From Chloroflexota bacterium (GTDB lineage: Bacteria; Chloroflexota; Dehalococcoidia; Lucifugimonadales; Lucifugimonadaceae), in NCBI GenBank assembly GCA_002730795.1, contig PCAX01000031.1:5991-15445 (forward strand): a stretch of DNA of 9,455 bases, given 5' to 3'. Shown in pieces: positions 1 through 7,265 of the stretch; positions within the stretch are counted from its first letter, which is position 1, and each line of letters starts with the position of its first letter. The position numbers were made by a program, and so were the translations under genes. Below the pieces are notes generated by a model that was not told the origin of the DNA, searched no databases, and saw only the letters and a list, made by a program, of their open reading frames with translations.

Positions 1-636
1 AGATTAATAGATCCGTCCATAGAAATCGGGGATAAGATTTCAATTACTCCGACAGGAGGAGAAGACAGGTCTATTTCTGTTATCGAGTCTAGGTTGCACC
101 ATCCATTATTGGGAAGTAATACTTATATACAAGAAGGTGCTATGGGTGTGCATATTTCGTTGATTAACCCCCAATACAAAAAAAACACGCCAAATTTCTT
201 TGATGCAGCAACATCAGGATGGAGACAAGTTTTAGAAATATTGGTCACAACAAAAAACGCGATTAAATCTGCAATAATCGGTAGTACAAACCCACAATTC
301 GAGGGTCCGGCCGCCGTTGGACCTATAGGGATAGGACAATTAACGGGAGAAGTTGCTCTGTCCGATGCTAATACTTTGGGTAAGATAACAACTTTACTTT
401 CAATCACAGCAACCATAAGTTTGTCGTTGGGAATTATTAATTTGTTGCCTATTCCAGCACTTGATGGCGGTAGGATTTTCTTTGTTCTTATTGAGATAAT
501 TAGGGGTGGTAGACGTATATCACCAAACAAAGAAGGATTAATACATTTAATTGGATTTGGAATATTAATAGGATTGGTAGCCTTGGTATCCATCCAAGAT
601 GTGGTGAGGATATGGAATGGCGAATCTTTTTTCTGA
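1..636 (+). CDS. rseP: RseP/MmpA-type site-2 zinc metalloprotease, C-terminal part
   Basis: The frame is open from the first base of the window, so this is the last 211 residues of a gene that starts upstream. RseP-family proteases cut transmembrane substrates such as anti-sigma factors inside the membrane. The diagnostic feature is the motif NLLPIPALDGG (encoded from 439 to 471). It sits at the end of a hydrophobic segment and supplies the third zinc ligand (Asp of LDG) of M50 proteases. The first roughly 35 residues look like the tail of a PDZ domain. A second hydrophobic helix follows near the C-terminus (about residues 179-202). The N-terminal HExxH zinc site would lie outside the window. 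The stop is 25 bp before ispG, so the two are probably co-transcribed, an arrangement known in several bacterial phyla including Chloroflexota. The family call is firm; the substrate is unknown. Confidence 0.9.
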   Translation, partial: RLIDPSIEIGDKISITPTGGEDRSISVIESRLHHPLLGSNTYIQEGAMGVHISLINPQYKKNTPNFFDAATSGWRQVLEILVTTKNAIKSAIIGSTNPQFEGPAAVGPIGIGQLTGEVALSDANTLGKITTLLSITATISLSLGIINLLPIPALDGGRIFFVLIEIIRGGRRISPNKEGLIHLIGFGILIGLVALVSIQDVVRIWNGESFF

Positions 637-661
637 AACAAAATATTATTGATGATCAATT

Positions 662-1891
662 ATGGTTAAAACGAGTTTAACTGCCAGGGAAAATACTAAT
701 GAAGTTTTGGTGGGTCACGTACCGATCGGAGCTGGTAATCCCATCGTCGTCCAATCTATGACTGACACAGACACGGCAAATGTACAAGATACTGTAAAAC
801 AAGTTAAGTTATTGGCTGATGCTGGGAGCGAAATTGTAAGATTGACAGTTAACAACAACCAAGCCGCTGATTCAGTTTACGAAATTAAAAGTCGCCTTCA
901 AGACGATGATTACGATATACCTCTGGTTGGCGATTTTCATTTCATCGGCCATAGGTTACTTCAAGATTATCCTTTATTAATAAAAAGTTTGGATAAATTA
1001 CGTATCAATCCTGGGAATATCGGTAAAGGACTTAAACATGATAAAAACTTTTCTACGTTTATAAAGATTGCTAAAGAAAATGACAAAATTGTGAGAATAG
1101 GGGTTAATGCAGGTAGTTTGGATCAAGATATATTAATGAAAAGAATGGACACAAATTCGCGCCTTTCTATGCCATTGTCGTCAGAAGAAGTAGAAAATTC
1201 TTCTCTTATCGAAAGTGCTTTATCTAGTGCTGATTATGCAAATTCATTGGGATTACCTGAAACCAAAATAATCATTTCGTGTAAAGTTTCTAGGCTGACA
1301 CAAATGGTTCCTGTTTATAGGGAAATATCTCGCCAATGTAAAATTCCACTTCATTTGGGATTAACTGAAGCAGGTATGGGACAACAAGGTTTGGTCAACA
1401 CGACCGCGTCATTATCTATATTGCTGTACGAAGGTATAGGAGATACTATTAGGGCCAGTTTAACTCCTGATATAAATGGAGATCGAACTAAGGAAATAAA
1501 ATTATGTCAAGATGTTTTACAGGCTCTTGGGTTACGTAGATTTAGCCCTAGTGTTACTGCCTGTCCTGGTTGTGGAAGAACAAGTTCAACATTTTTTAGA
1601 GAACTGGCTTCAGATATACAAAGCTTTCTTGAGTTAAAGCTACCGGAATGGAAAAATGACTACCCGGGTGCAGAAGAATTAAAAGTAGCTGTAATGGGAT
1701 GTGTTGTAAATGGTCCTGGAGAATCCAAGGCCGCACATGTTGGGATTTCGTTGCCTGGATCTGGAGAAATTCCAACAGCTCCGGTTTTTATAGATGGGAA
1801 AAAGGAAATTTTATTAAAAGGAACTAATATGGCTGCGGAATTTATTGAAATAATTGAAAAGTACGTCACCAATAAATGGGGTAATAATTAA
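662..1891 (+). CDS. ispG: 4-hydroxy-3-methylbut-2-enyl diphosphate synthase (IspG/GcpE)
   Basis: IspG is the cytosolic [4Fe-4S] enzyme that reductively opens 2-C-methyl-D-erythritol 2,4-cyclodiphosphate to HMBPP, the penultimate step of the MEP isoprenoid pathway. The 409-residue product has the N-terminal TIM-barrel signature (IVVQSMTDTDTANV, then RLTVNN), the LRINPGNIG segment, and a C-terminal reductase-like domain. The three cluster cysteines are visible: C301 and C304 in ACPGCGRT, and C347 in VMGCVVNGPGE. It is of the short bacterial type without the central insert of plant enzymes. The wording around ACPGCGRTSSTFF and the GISLPGSGE tail resembles the roughly 400-residue form I associate with Alphaproteobacteria more than the roughly 350-residue form of many other bacteria. 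The start is the first ATG after the upstream stop, with no clear Shine-Dalgarno site, which fits translation in an rseP-ispG operon. Confidence 0.96.
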   Translation: MVKTSLTARENTNEVLVGHVPIGAGNPIVVQSMTDTDTANVQDTVKQVKLLADAGSEIVRLTVNNNQAADSVYEIKSRLQDDDYDIPLVGDFHFIGHRLLQDYPLLIKSLDKLRINPGNIGKGLKHDKNFSTFIKIAKENDKIVRIGVNAGSLDQDILMKRMDTNSRLSMPLSSEEVENSSLIESALSSADYANSLGLPETKIIISCKVSRLTQMVPVYREISRQCKIPLHLGLTEAGMGQQGLVNTTASLSILLYEGIGDTIRASLTPDINGDRTKEIKLCQDVLQALGLRRFSPSVTACPGCGRTSSTFFRELASDIQSFLELKLPEWKNDYPGAEELKVAVMGCVVNGPGESKAAHVGISLPGSGEIPTAPVFIDGKKEILLKGTNMAAEFIEIIEKYVTNKWGNN

Positions 1892-1919
1892 ACATAATTT
1901 TATCCAACATGGCATTCTT

Positions 1920-1925
1920 TATAGA
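1920..1925 (+). promoter_or_regulatory. Possible -10 element upstream of the response-regulator gene
   Basis: The 101-bp gap between ispG and the regulator contains TATAGA followed by T, about 70 bp upstream of the GTG start. No convincing -35 box is visible at 17 bp. The same TATAGAT word occurs in the proposed promoter upstream of pstS. This supports, weakly, a separate promoter for the two-component genes. Confidence 0.25.
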
Positions 1926-1992
1926 TATCAACTGCAAATTAGAATGATTGGATTTGTAAATCCCCTATGGCTGTTACCCAGTTAAAAAAACT

Positions 1993-2700
1993 GTGACCAA
2001 GAAAAAAATCCTGATTATAGAGGATGATAGAAGTCTCAGAGAGGCTTTACGATATAATTTCCTTTCAGAGGGATTCGACGTACATGCGTGCGACGACGGA
2101 GTTGTCGGACTTCGTTCAGCTACGGAGTGGGGTCCAGATATAGTGATCCTTGACCTTATGTTGCCCAGTGTTGGTGGAATAGAGATTTGCAGATCTATAC
2201 GTAGGGAAGGTCTGATAGTTCCAGTAATAATTTTGACGGCTAAGGATTCAGAAGTCGATAGAGTAGTAGGCTTGGAAATTGGCGCTGATGATTATGTTAC
2301 TAAACCATTTAGTATGCGTGAGCTTATCGCTAGAATTTGGGCCCATCTACGGCGAATGGAAATGATCCAAGCAATTGAATCTGAACCTGATAACTCAAAG
2401 TTTGTTATAGGGGATTTAGTAATAGATAATATAGGTCATCGTGTAACTAATTTTAATAGAGAAATACCATTGAAACCACGGGAATTTGATCTTTTGACCC
2501 ATATGGCTGGTAATCGTGGACAAGTCTTTACAAGAGAGCAATTACTTGATCAGGTTTGGGGATACCACTATGAAGGTGATACACGAACAGTTGACGTTCA
2601 TATCAGGTGGCTGAGAAAGAAAATCGAGGAAGACCCTTCTGCCCCTAAGTTACTCCAAACAGTTAGAGGGGTTGGATACAGATTTTCTCCAAATCTGTGA
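1993..2700 (+). CDS. phoB: OmpR/PhoB-family response regulator, probably phosphate regulon
   Basis: This is a 235-residue cytosolic DNA-binding response regulator. The receiver domain (about residues 5-117) has the acidic pair D11/D12, the phosphoacceptor D54 in VILDLMLP, T82 in ILTAKD and K104 in DDYVTKPF. A winged-helix effector domain fills residues about 137-232 and ends in the typical TVRGVGYRF. It would bind tandem direct repeats upstream of target genes after phosphorylation by the kinase encoded 9 bp downstream. Position next to a PhoR-like kinase and pstS-pstC-pstA makes a PhoB/PhoP role in phosphate starvation the natural reading. The family alone cannot prove this. The start is GTG; no ATG lies upstream in frame before the stop at 1957. 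No Shine-Dalgarno motif is obvious, only an A-rich stretch. Confidence 0.88.
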   Translation: MTKKKILIIEDDRSLREALRYNFLSEGFDVHACDDGVVGLRSATEWGPDIVILDLMLPSVGGIEICRSIRREGLIVPVIILTAKDSEVDRVVGLEIGADDYVTKPFSMRELIARIWAHLRRMEMIQAIESEPDNSKFVIGDLVIDNIGHRVTNFNREIPLKPREFDLLTHMAGNRGQVFTREQLLDQVWGYHYEGDTRTVDVHIRWLRKKIEEDPSAPKLLQTVRGVGYRFSPNL

Positions 2701-2709
2701 GGCATTTTT

Positions 2710-4065
2710 TTGTTTAATAGATTTTCTCTAAGGTTGATGATAATTTCATGTTCCTTCACTGTGATTACTGCGATAGTTTTATCATTTTTATTCACTGGTT
2801 TAGCTGTAGGAATCGTTGTAGCCTCCGTTGGATTTTTATTTGCAGTGTACGCTGCTAATCTAATAGTACGAAATTTTACTGGTATTAGAGATGATATCCT
2901 CAAAACTGACCTAGATCCAGATCATAGAATTCCCGATAAGGGACCAGTGGAAATTTATAGAATCACGAGGGCAGTTAACCGGTTGGGTGACAGTCTCCTA
3001 TCACAGAAAAATATGGAGAGGTCAGAGCGGTTGAAGCTCAATTCTATACTTGATGGAATGAATGAAGGAATAATAGTTATTAAAAATGATTTGGCAGTAG
3101 AATATATAAATAAATCTGCAATTAATATCTTGGATGTTGATGCCGAACCGGATTCTACTAATCGTCTCTCAAGTATAACTAAAAACCCAGATATTAATTA
3201 CCTGGCTGATCAAACTATTTCGACCGGAAACATTTTAGATATTGAAATAGATTTGTTGGAATCAAATAGGTCTATTCTTGTCACCTCTACCCCTTTTTAT
3301 ATACCGGATGATCCTGAAGGATTAAATGGTGCAATACTAATAATGACGGACCTTACATACCTTAAACGTCTGAATGTGACGCGACGGGAATTTATTTCCA
3401 ATGCTTCTCATGAATTGAGAACCCCTATCGCGGCGATCAAATCGTCTGCTGAAACTTTACGAATGAGGGCTATAGATGACCCCAAAACTGCAAAAAAGTT
3501 TTTATCTATGATTGAGGAAGATGTTAAGCGCATTGAACGTTTGGTCAACGAATTAATGGAGTTGACCAAACTGCAGTCTGGTGAAATACCTTTACAGATT
3601 GCCCGAGTAGATGCAGTAGAAATATTAAATAGAGCCCATAATCGTTTCAGTGATATTTGTGACCAAAATCAGATTAATTTTGAAATTGAACCAAATACCA
3701 AAAATGCTCAAATATTTGCTAATGTTGACCTAAATAAATTTGAACAGGTTATTGGAAATTTAATAAGTAACGCCATTAAGTGGACCGATGCAGGTGGTTT
3801 TATAACACTTTCCTGTCTGGATAAACCAGAATCGATTGAAATAAAAGTGATCGATAATGGTCGTGGTATAAGTGCGGAAAATCTTCCACATATATTTGAA
3901 CGTTTCTTTAAAATCGATTCCTCTAGAGCGGACGAAGGAACTGGGTTGGGATTATCAATTTCCCGTCACATAATTGAACTTCATGGAGGCGAAATAACAG
4001 CCGAGAGTGAAGAAAATGTTGGAAGCGAATTCACCATTGTTTTGAAAAAAAACAACAGTAATTAA
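2710..4065 (+). CDS. phoR: PhoR-like membrane sensor histidine kinase
   Basis: This 451-residue kinase would phosphorylate the regulator encoded just upstream. Two hydrophobic helices (about residues 9-28 and 30-52) are joined by a minimal loop, so there is no periplasmic sensor domain, as in PhoR proteins that sense through the Pst transporter. A linker with HAMP-like character (about 53-105) and a PAS-like domain (about 112-220) follow. The HisKA helix carries H234 in NASHELRTP. The ATPase domain has the N box (N354 in LISNAIKW), the G1 box DNGRGI (382-387) and the G2 box GTGLGL (410-415). It starts with TTG 9 bp after the regulator's stop, indicating translational coupling. Phosphate specificity is inferred from context; the kinase class itself is certain. 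Confidence 0.9.
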   Translation: MFNRFSLRLMIISCSFTVITAIVLSFLFTGLAVGIVVASVGFLFAVYAANLIVRNFTGIRDDILKTDLDPDHRIPDKGPVEIYRITRAVNRLGDSLLSQKNMERSERLKLNSILDGMNEGIIVIKNDLAVEYINKSAINILDVDAEPDSTNRLSSITKNPDINYLADQTISTGNILDIEIDLLESNRSILVTSTPFYIPDDPEGLNGAILIMTDLTYLKRLNVTRREFISNASHELRTPIAAIKSSAETLRMRAIDDPKTAKKFLSMIEEDVKRIERLVNELMELTKLQSGEIPLQIARVDAVEILNRAHNRFSDICDQNQINFEIEPNTKNAQIFANVDLNKFEQVIGNLISNAIKWTDAGGFITLSCLDKPESIEIKVIDNGRGISAENLPHIFERFFKIDSSRADEGTGLGLSISRHIIELHGGEITAESEENVGSEFTIVLKKNNSN

Positions 4066-4071
4066 TAAAAC

Positions 4072-4121
4072 GTTAACGATGCACGGTATTTTGTTAACAA
4101 AAAATAGTTAATCGTTAATAA
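4072..4121 (+). promoter_or_regulatory. Candidate Pho operator: GTTAA repeat cluster upstream of pstS
   Basis: GTTAA begins at 4072, 4093, 4107 and 4114. Three of these (4072, 4093, 4114) are exactly 21 bp apart, about two helical turns, so they would lie on one face of the DNA; the fourth is 7 bp before the last. PhoB/PhoP-type regulators bind tandem repeats, and TTAACA-like repeats are known for PhoP of Bacillus. The 9-mer GTTAACGAT at 4072-4080 recurs upstream of pstC at 5275-5283. Both the arrangement and the position, immediately between phoR and pstS, support an operator; binding is inferred. Confidence 0.5.
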
Positions 4122-4135
4122 CAATACGGCAACAT

Positions 4136-4144
4136 TGATATAGA
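4136..4144 (+). promoter_or_regulatory. Candidate extended -10 promoter element of pstS
   Basis: TGATATAGA fits an extended -10 (TG, one base, then TATAGA). It lies 18 bp downstream of TTAATA (4115-4120), the last operator repeat. In Pho-activated promoters the activator site replaces the -35 region, and this geometry matches. Transcription would start near 4150, giving a leader of about 50 bases before pstS. Confidence 0.4.
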
Positions 4145-4203
4145 TCATTAAATATGTGTGATGAAAACTTATTAGGTTATAACTCATGGGAGTGGAAACC
4201 TGC

Positions 4204-5169
4204 ATGAAACTGAAAAACATTGTTCTGAGTGTGCGGAACCTAGGGCTTATTTCTGTCTTCATTTTTGCACTGTTATCGTTTATAAGTTGTGATAGTGAAA
4301 AATCGTCCACGAAAGAGAAATATTCAAAAAACACTGATGCTCATGGAATGATAGAAATAGATGGTTCGTCTACCGTTTATCCTATTACTGTTGCTGTAGC
4401 AGAAGAATTCAGAAAAAGTCGAAACGATGTACAAATTCCTGTTGGTATTTCTGGCACCGGTGGGGGTATGAAACGGTTTACTAAAGGTGAAATCTCTATT
4501 GTGGATGCTTCTAGGCCTATTAAGGAAAAAGAAGCCGCAGCGGCGGAAGAAAATGATGTCGAATTCATCGAATTAGAAGTTGCTTACGACGGTTTATCAG
4601 TAATGGTTAATCCTTCCAACGATTGGGTTGATTGTTTGACAACAGAAGAATTGAATAAAATTTGGGCTCCTGATAGTAAAATAACAAACTGGTCAGAAAT
4701 CAGGGATAGTTTTCCCGATCAAGCCCTAAGATTATATGGACCTGGGACTGACTCAGGCACATTTGACTACTTCACAGACACAATCAACGGTGAAGAAGGA
4801 GCTTCTAGGGCAGATTACACCCCCTCGGAGGATGACAACGTGCTGGTGCAAGGTATTTCGGGGGATAAAGGAGCTCTTGGTTACTTCGGGTACGCTTACT
4901 ATATACCAAACCAAGATAAGTTGAAATTAGTGTCAGTTGACGGTGGAACTGGTTGTGTATCTCCAACATCGACCACAATCAACGATGGTACGTATTCGCC
5001 CCTATCTAGACCATTACTGATATATGTGAATAAAGCTCACTTGACGAGGCAAATTGTTAAGGAATTTGTTACCTATTACTTAACAAATGCTGCGAAATAT
5101 TCAGAGGAAGTTGGTTATGTGTCACTCCCTGATTCTTCATATGATCAAGAACTGAAAAAGATACAGTAA
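4204..5169 (+). CDS. pstS: Phosphate-binding lipoprotein of the Pst ABC transporter
   Basis: This is the extracytoplasmic phosphate receptor that delivers Pi to the PstC/PstA channel. I chose the ATG at 4204 over the in-frame ATG at 4186. Only the former has a GGGAG motif upstream (4188-4192), and it yields a classical lipoprotein leader: basic MKLK, then a hydrophobic core ending in the lipobox-like FISC with C29. The longer start would add MGVETC. The mature protein shows the phosphate-pocket segments of the PstS family: DGSST (53-57), SGTGGG (83-88), DASR (101-104) and GPGTDSGTFD (179-188). Two further cysteines, C144 and C251, could form a disulfide. The length of 321 residues is normal. 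It lies downstream of the putative Pho operator and promoter and is followed by a hairpin that may end its transcript before pstC. Confidence 0.95.
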   Translation: MKLKNIVLSVRNLGLISVFIFALLSFISCDSEKSSTKEKYSKNTDAHGMIEIDGSSTVYPITVAVAEEFRKSRNDVQIPVGISGTGGGMKRFTKGEISIVDASRPIKEKEAAAAEENDVEFIELEVAYDGLSVMVNPSNDWVDCLTTEELNKIWAPDSKITNWSEIRDSFPDQALRLYGPGTDSGTFDYFTDTINGEEGASRADYTPSEDDNVLVQGISGDKGALGYFGYAYYIPNQDKLKLVSVDGGTGCVSPTSTTINDGTYSPLSRPLLIYVNKAHLTRQIVKEFVTYYLTNAAKYSEEVGYVSLPDSSYDQELKKIQ

Positions 5170-5173
5170 TTCC

Positions 5174-5208
5174 AGCTGGCAACAAACGTTTGTTTTGTTG
5201 GTGCTTTT
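5174..5208 (+). terminator. Candidate terminator or attenuator between pstS and pstC
   Basis: A hairpin begins four bases after the pstS stop. CAACAAAC (5180-5187) pairs with GTTTTGTTG (5192-5200) through a GTTT loop, with one bulged T. AGC (5174-5176) and GCT (5203-5205) can extend it across an internal loop. TTTT follows. The stem is AT-rich and the T run is short, so efficiency may be partial. That would fit the usual need for more binding protein than permease. Confidence 0.45.
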
Positions 5209-5274
5209 ATTCCAATTCGATTAATCAATACCAGTTGAGTCTAGAATGTATACAGTAAAGAAACATTCTACCGT

Positions 5275-5292
5275 GTTAACGATTTGTTAAAA
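5275..5292 (+). promoter_or_regulatory. Candidate Pho operator upstream of pstC
   Basis: Two GTTAA repeats begin at 5275 and 5286, exactly 11 bp apart, the spacing of direct repeats in known PhoB and PhoP boxes. The first copy lies in GTTAACGAT, identical to the word upstream of pstS. It lies in the 248-bp gap between pstS and pstC, about 125 bp before the TTG at 5418, and nothing else in that gap is recognisable as a gene. No confident -10 element was identified downstream. Confidence 0.45.
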
Positions 5293-5417
5293 GACAAGCT
5301 GTAATGTTCTGATAGTAAAATTTTTCAACCATAAGCTTTCTGGAACAAAAGATAAACAGTACATTTAAAAAAAGAAAACGAACCTTCGAGTATTACGAAG
5401 AGACAATAGTAGTTTGG

Positions 5418-6332
5418 TTGCTGAGGTTTGTTGCTCTTATTTCTGTTGTTGCTACATTGGCAATACTTTTCATATTGCTTAGAGAAAGTGCCCAATTTTT
5501 TTTGATTGTACCGGAGGCGCGTAATGTCCCGGTTTCAATAATCGAATTTCTAACTGGGACCAACTGGACACCTATGTTCAAATGTAGTACGTGCACCCCT
5601 CCCATGCCGGGATTTGGAGTGTTACCTCTGGTAGGTGGCACTATACTTGTATCTGTTATAGCTGGATTGGTTTCTTTCATACTTGGAATTGGGTCAGCTG
5701 TATTTTTAGCCGAATATGCCCCAGAAAAAATCCGCAGGATTTTAAAACCTGCCCTGGAAATTTTAGCGGGCATTCCCACTGTCGTTTACGGGTATTTTGC
5801 TCTTACTTTTTTAACTCCGATTTTGAGGTACATTTACAATTATTTTGAGCTCGAATCTGTTTTTGGTTTTTTTGGTGTATTTAATGCCCTCAGTGCGGGA
5901 TTAGTCATGGGGTTAATGATCATGCCAATGGTAGCTACGCTTAGTGAAGACGCGATGTTATCGGTACCTCGTTCATTGCGAGATGCAGCCTATGCATTAG
6001 GATCTACTAGATTTGAAGTAGCTACTAAGGTTGTAATACCTGCGGCTTTATCTGGGATAGTTGCATCGTTTGTTTTGGCTATATCAAGAGCAGTGGGAGA
6101 AACAATGATAGTCACTCTGGCGGCTGGTATGACCCCGAATTTAACATTTAACCCAGTTGAGAGTATCCAAGCTATGACAGGTTATATTGTCAGTATAGCT
6201 TTGGGAGAGGCGCCCCATGGATCTGTGGAATATCAAACTCTTTTCGCAGTTGGATTATTACTTTTCATTATCACTCTTATGATGAATCTAATAGGTCGTT
6301 GGGTCATTAATCGTTACAGACAAGAATACTAA
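5418..6332 (+). CDS. pstC: Phosphate ABC transporter permease PstC
   Basis: PstC is one of two membrane subunits forming the phosphate channel of the Pst importer. The product, 304 residues from this TTG, has about six hydrophobic segments (about 4-24, 70-98, 113-136, 152-176, 206-226, 274-296). The ABC-permease EAA loop (about 177-206, EDAMLSVPRSLRDAAYALGS) contacts the ATPase. The frame stays open upstream to a stop at 5316. It encodes a basic stretch, KKRKRTFEYYEETIVVW, that looks like the normal cytosolic N-terminus of PstC. The true start may therefore be upstream at a rare codon (CTG at 5340, or an ATA); there is no ATG, GTG or TTG there. An extracytoplasmic loop carries an unusual CSTC motif (C56, C59). 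pstA follows after 21 bp. Confidence 0.92.
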   Translation: MLRFVALISVVATLAILFILLRESAQFFLIVPEARNVPVSIIEFLTGTNWTPMFKCSTCTPPMPGFGVLPLVGGTILVSVIAGLVSFILGIGSAVFLAEYAPEKIRRILKPALEILAGIPTVVYGYFALTFLTPILRYIYNYFELESVFGFFGVFNALSAGLVMGLMIMPMVATLSEDAMLSVPRSLRDAAYALGSTRFEVATKVVIPAALSGIVASFVLAISRAVGETMIVTLAAGMTPNLTFNPVESIQAMTGYIVSIALGEAPHGSVEYQTLFAVGLLLFIITLMMNLIGRWVINRYRQEY

Positions 6333-6353
6333 CTGAATCGATTGGATTAAAAT

Positions 6354-7232
6354 TTGTTACCATACCTAAACCCGTCTAAATTTTCCTACAGAAAAATTAG
6401 GGATGGATTTTTTTATGGAGTTTTTGTTTTCTCGACTCTAATAGGGGTAATCGGTCTTTTACTGTTACTAGTAGATGTTTTTATTGATGGATTTCCATGG
6501 TTAACTATGGGTTTCATCACCAACTATGGGTCAAGATTTCCCGAACAGTCTGGAATCCTTGCACCATTAATGGGTACTTTGTGGGTGGTGGGTTTAACGG
6601 CTCTTATGGTAATTCCCATTGGGATAGGTACAGCTATATATCTCGAAGAATTTGCCGGAAAAAATCGCTTGACTAATCTTATCAATCTAAATGTTTCGAA
6701 TCTAGCGGGAGTACCATCCGTCATATACGGGTTGTTGGGATTAACTATATTTGTGCAATTGTTATTTCAAGGGCAACGGGCAGTAATAGCGGGATCTTTG
6801 ACCATGACGTTATTGATACTTCCGATAATCGTTATTGCTTCACAAGAAGCTATCAGAGCTGTTCCGTCGGGTTACCGAGATGCAGCTTTCGCAATGGGTG
6901 CGACCCGTTGGCAGGTAGTGAAAACCGTCGTATTGCCTTTGGCGATTCCCAGTATGATGAGTGGAATAATTTTAGCCCTTTCTAGGGCAATAGGTGAATC
7001 TGCGCCCATGTTGGTGATAAGTGGTCTGATTTTTATCACATTTGTACCGGCAACTCCAATGGACCGTTTTACTGTTTTACCCCTTCAAATTTATACTTGG
7101 GCAGCACAACCCCAGCATGAATTCAGAGGGATTGCTGCAGCAGGGATAATTTTACTTCTACTAACCTTAATTTTTATGAATTCAATAGCAATTTATATAA
7201 GGAATCGCACACAAAAAAGGTCTGACCAGTAA
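6354..7232 (+). CDS. pstA: Phosphate ABC transporter permease PstA
   Basis: PstA pairs with PstC to form the membrane channel of the Pst importer. The 292-residue product has six predicted hydrophobic segments: about 19-43, 70-97, 116-138, 143-163, 194-225 and 256-282. The EAA loop is at about 164-192 (QEAIRAVPSGYRDAAFAMGA). The family motif LAGVPSVIYG is at 117-126. A stop lies at 6348 in the same frame, and no other usable start occurs before the first membrane helix, so the TTG at 6354 is close to forced. The 21-bp gap indicates one transcript with pstC. Unusually, no pstB or phoU follows; the next gene is on the opposite strand 34 bp away. Confidence 0.94.
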   Translation: MLPYLNPSKFSYRKIRDGFFYGVFVFSTLIGVIGLLLLLVDVFIDGFPWLTMGFITNYGSRFPEQSGILAPLMGTLWVVGLTALMVIPIGIGTAIYLEEFAGKNRLTNLINLNVSNLAGVPSVIYGLLGLTIFVQLLFQGQRAVIAGSLTMTLLILPIIVIASQEAIRAVPSGYRDAAFAMGATRWQVVKTVVLPLAIPSMMSGIILALSRAIGESAPMLVISGLIFITFVPATPMDRFTVLPLQIYTWAAQPQHEFRGIAAAGIILLLLTLIFMNSIAIYIRNRTQKRSDQ

Positions 7233-7265
7233 ATAAGTTAAAATGAGGGTGTTTCTTATTACAAT

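Noticed and set aside
123..659. Long minus-strand open frame opposite rseP
   Set aside because: It mirrors the clearly coding plus-strand protease, and its translation has no recognisable domain; it is a shadow frame.
1973..1985. GTTACCCAGTTAA next to the response-regulator start, as an autoregulatory operator
   Set aside because: The two half-matches are 8 bp apart, fitting neither the 11-bp nor the 21-bp spacing seen elsewhere, and the region is AT-rich.
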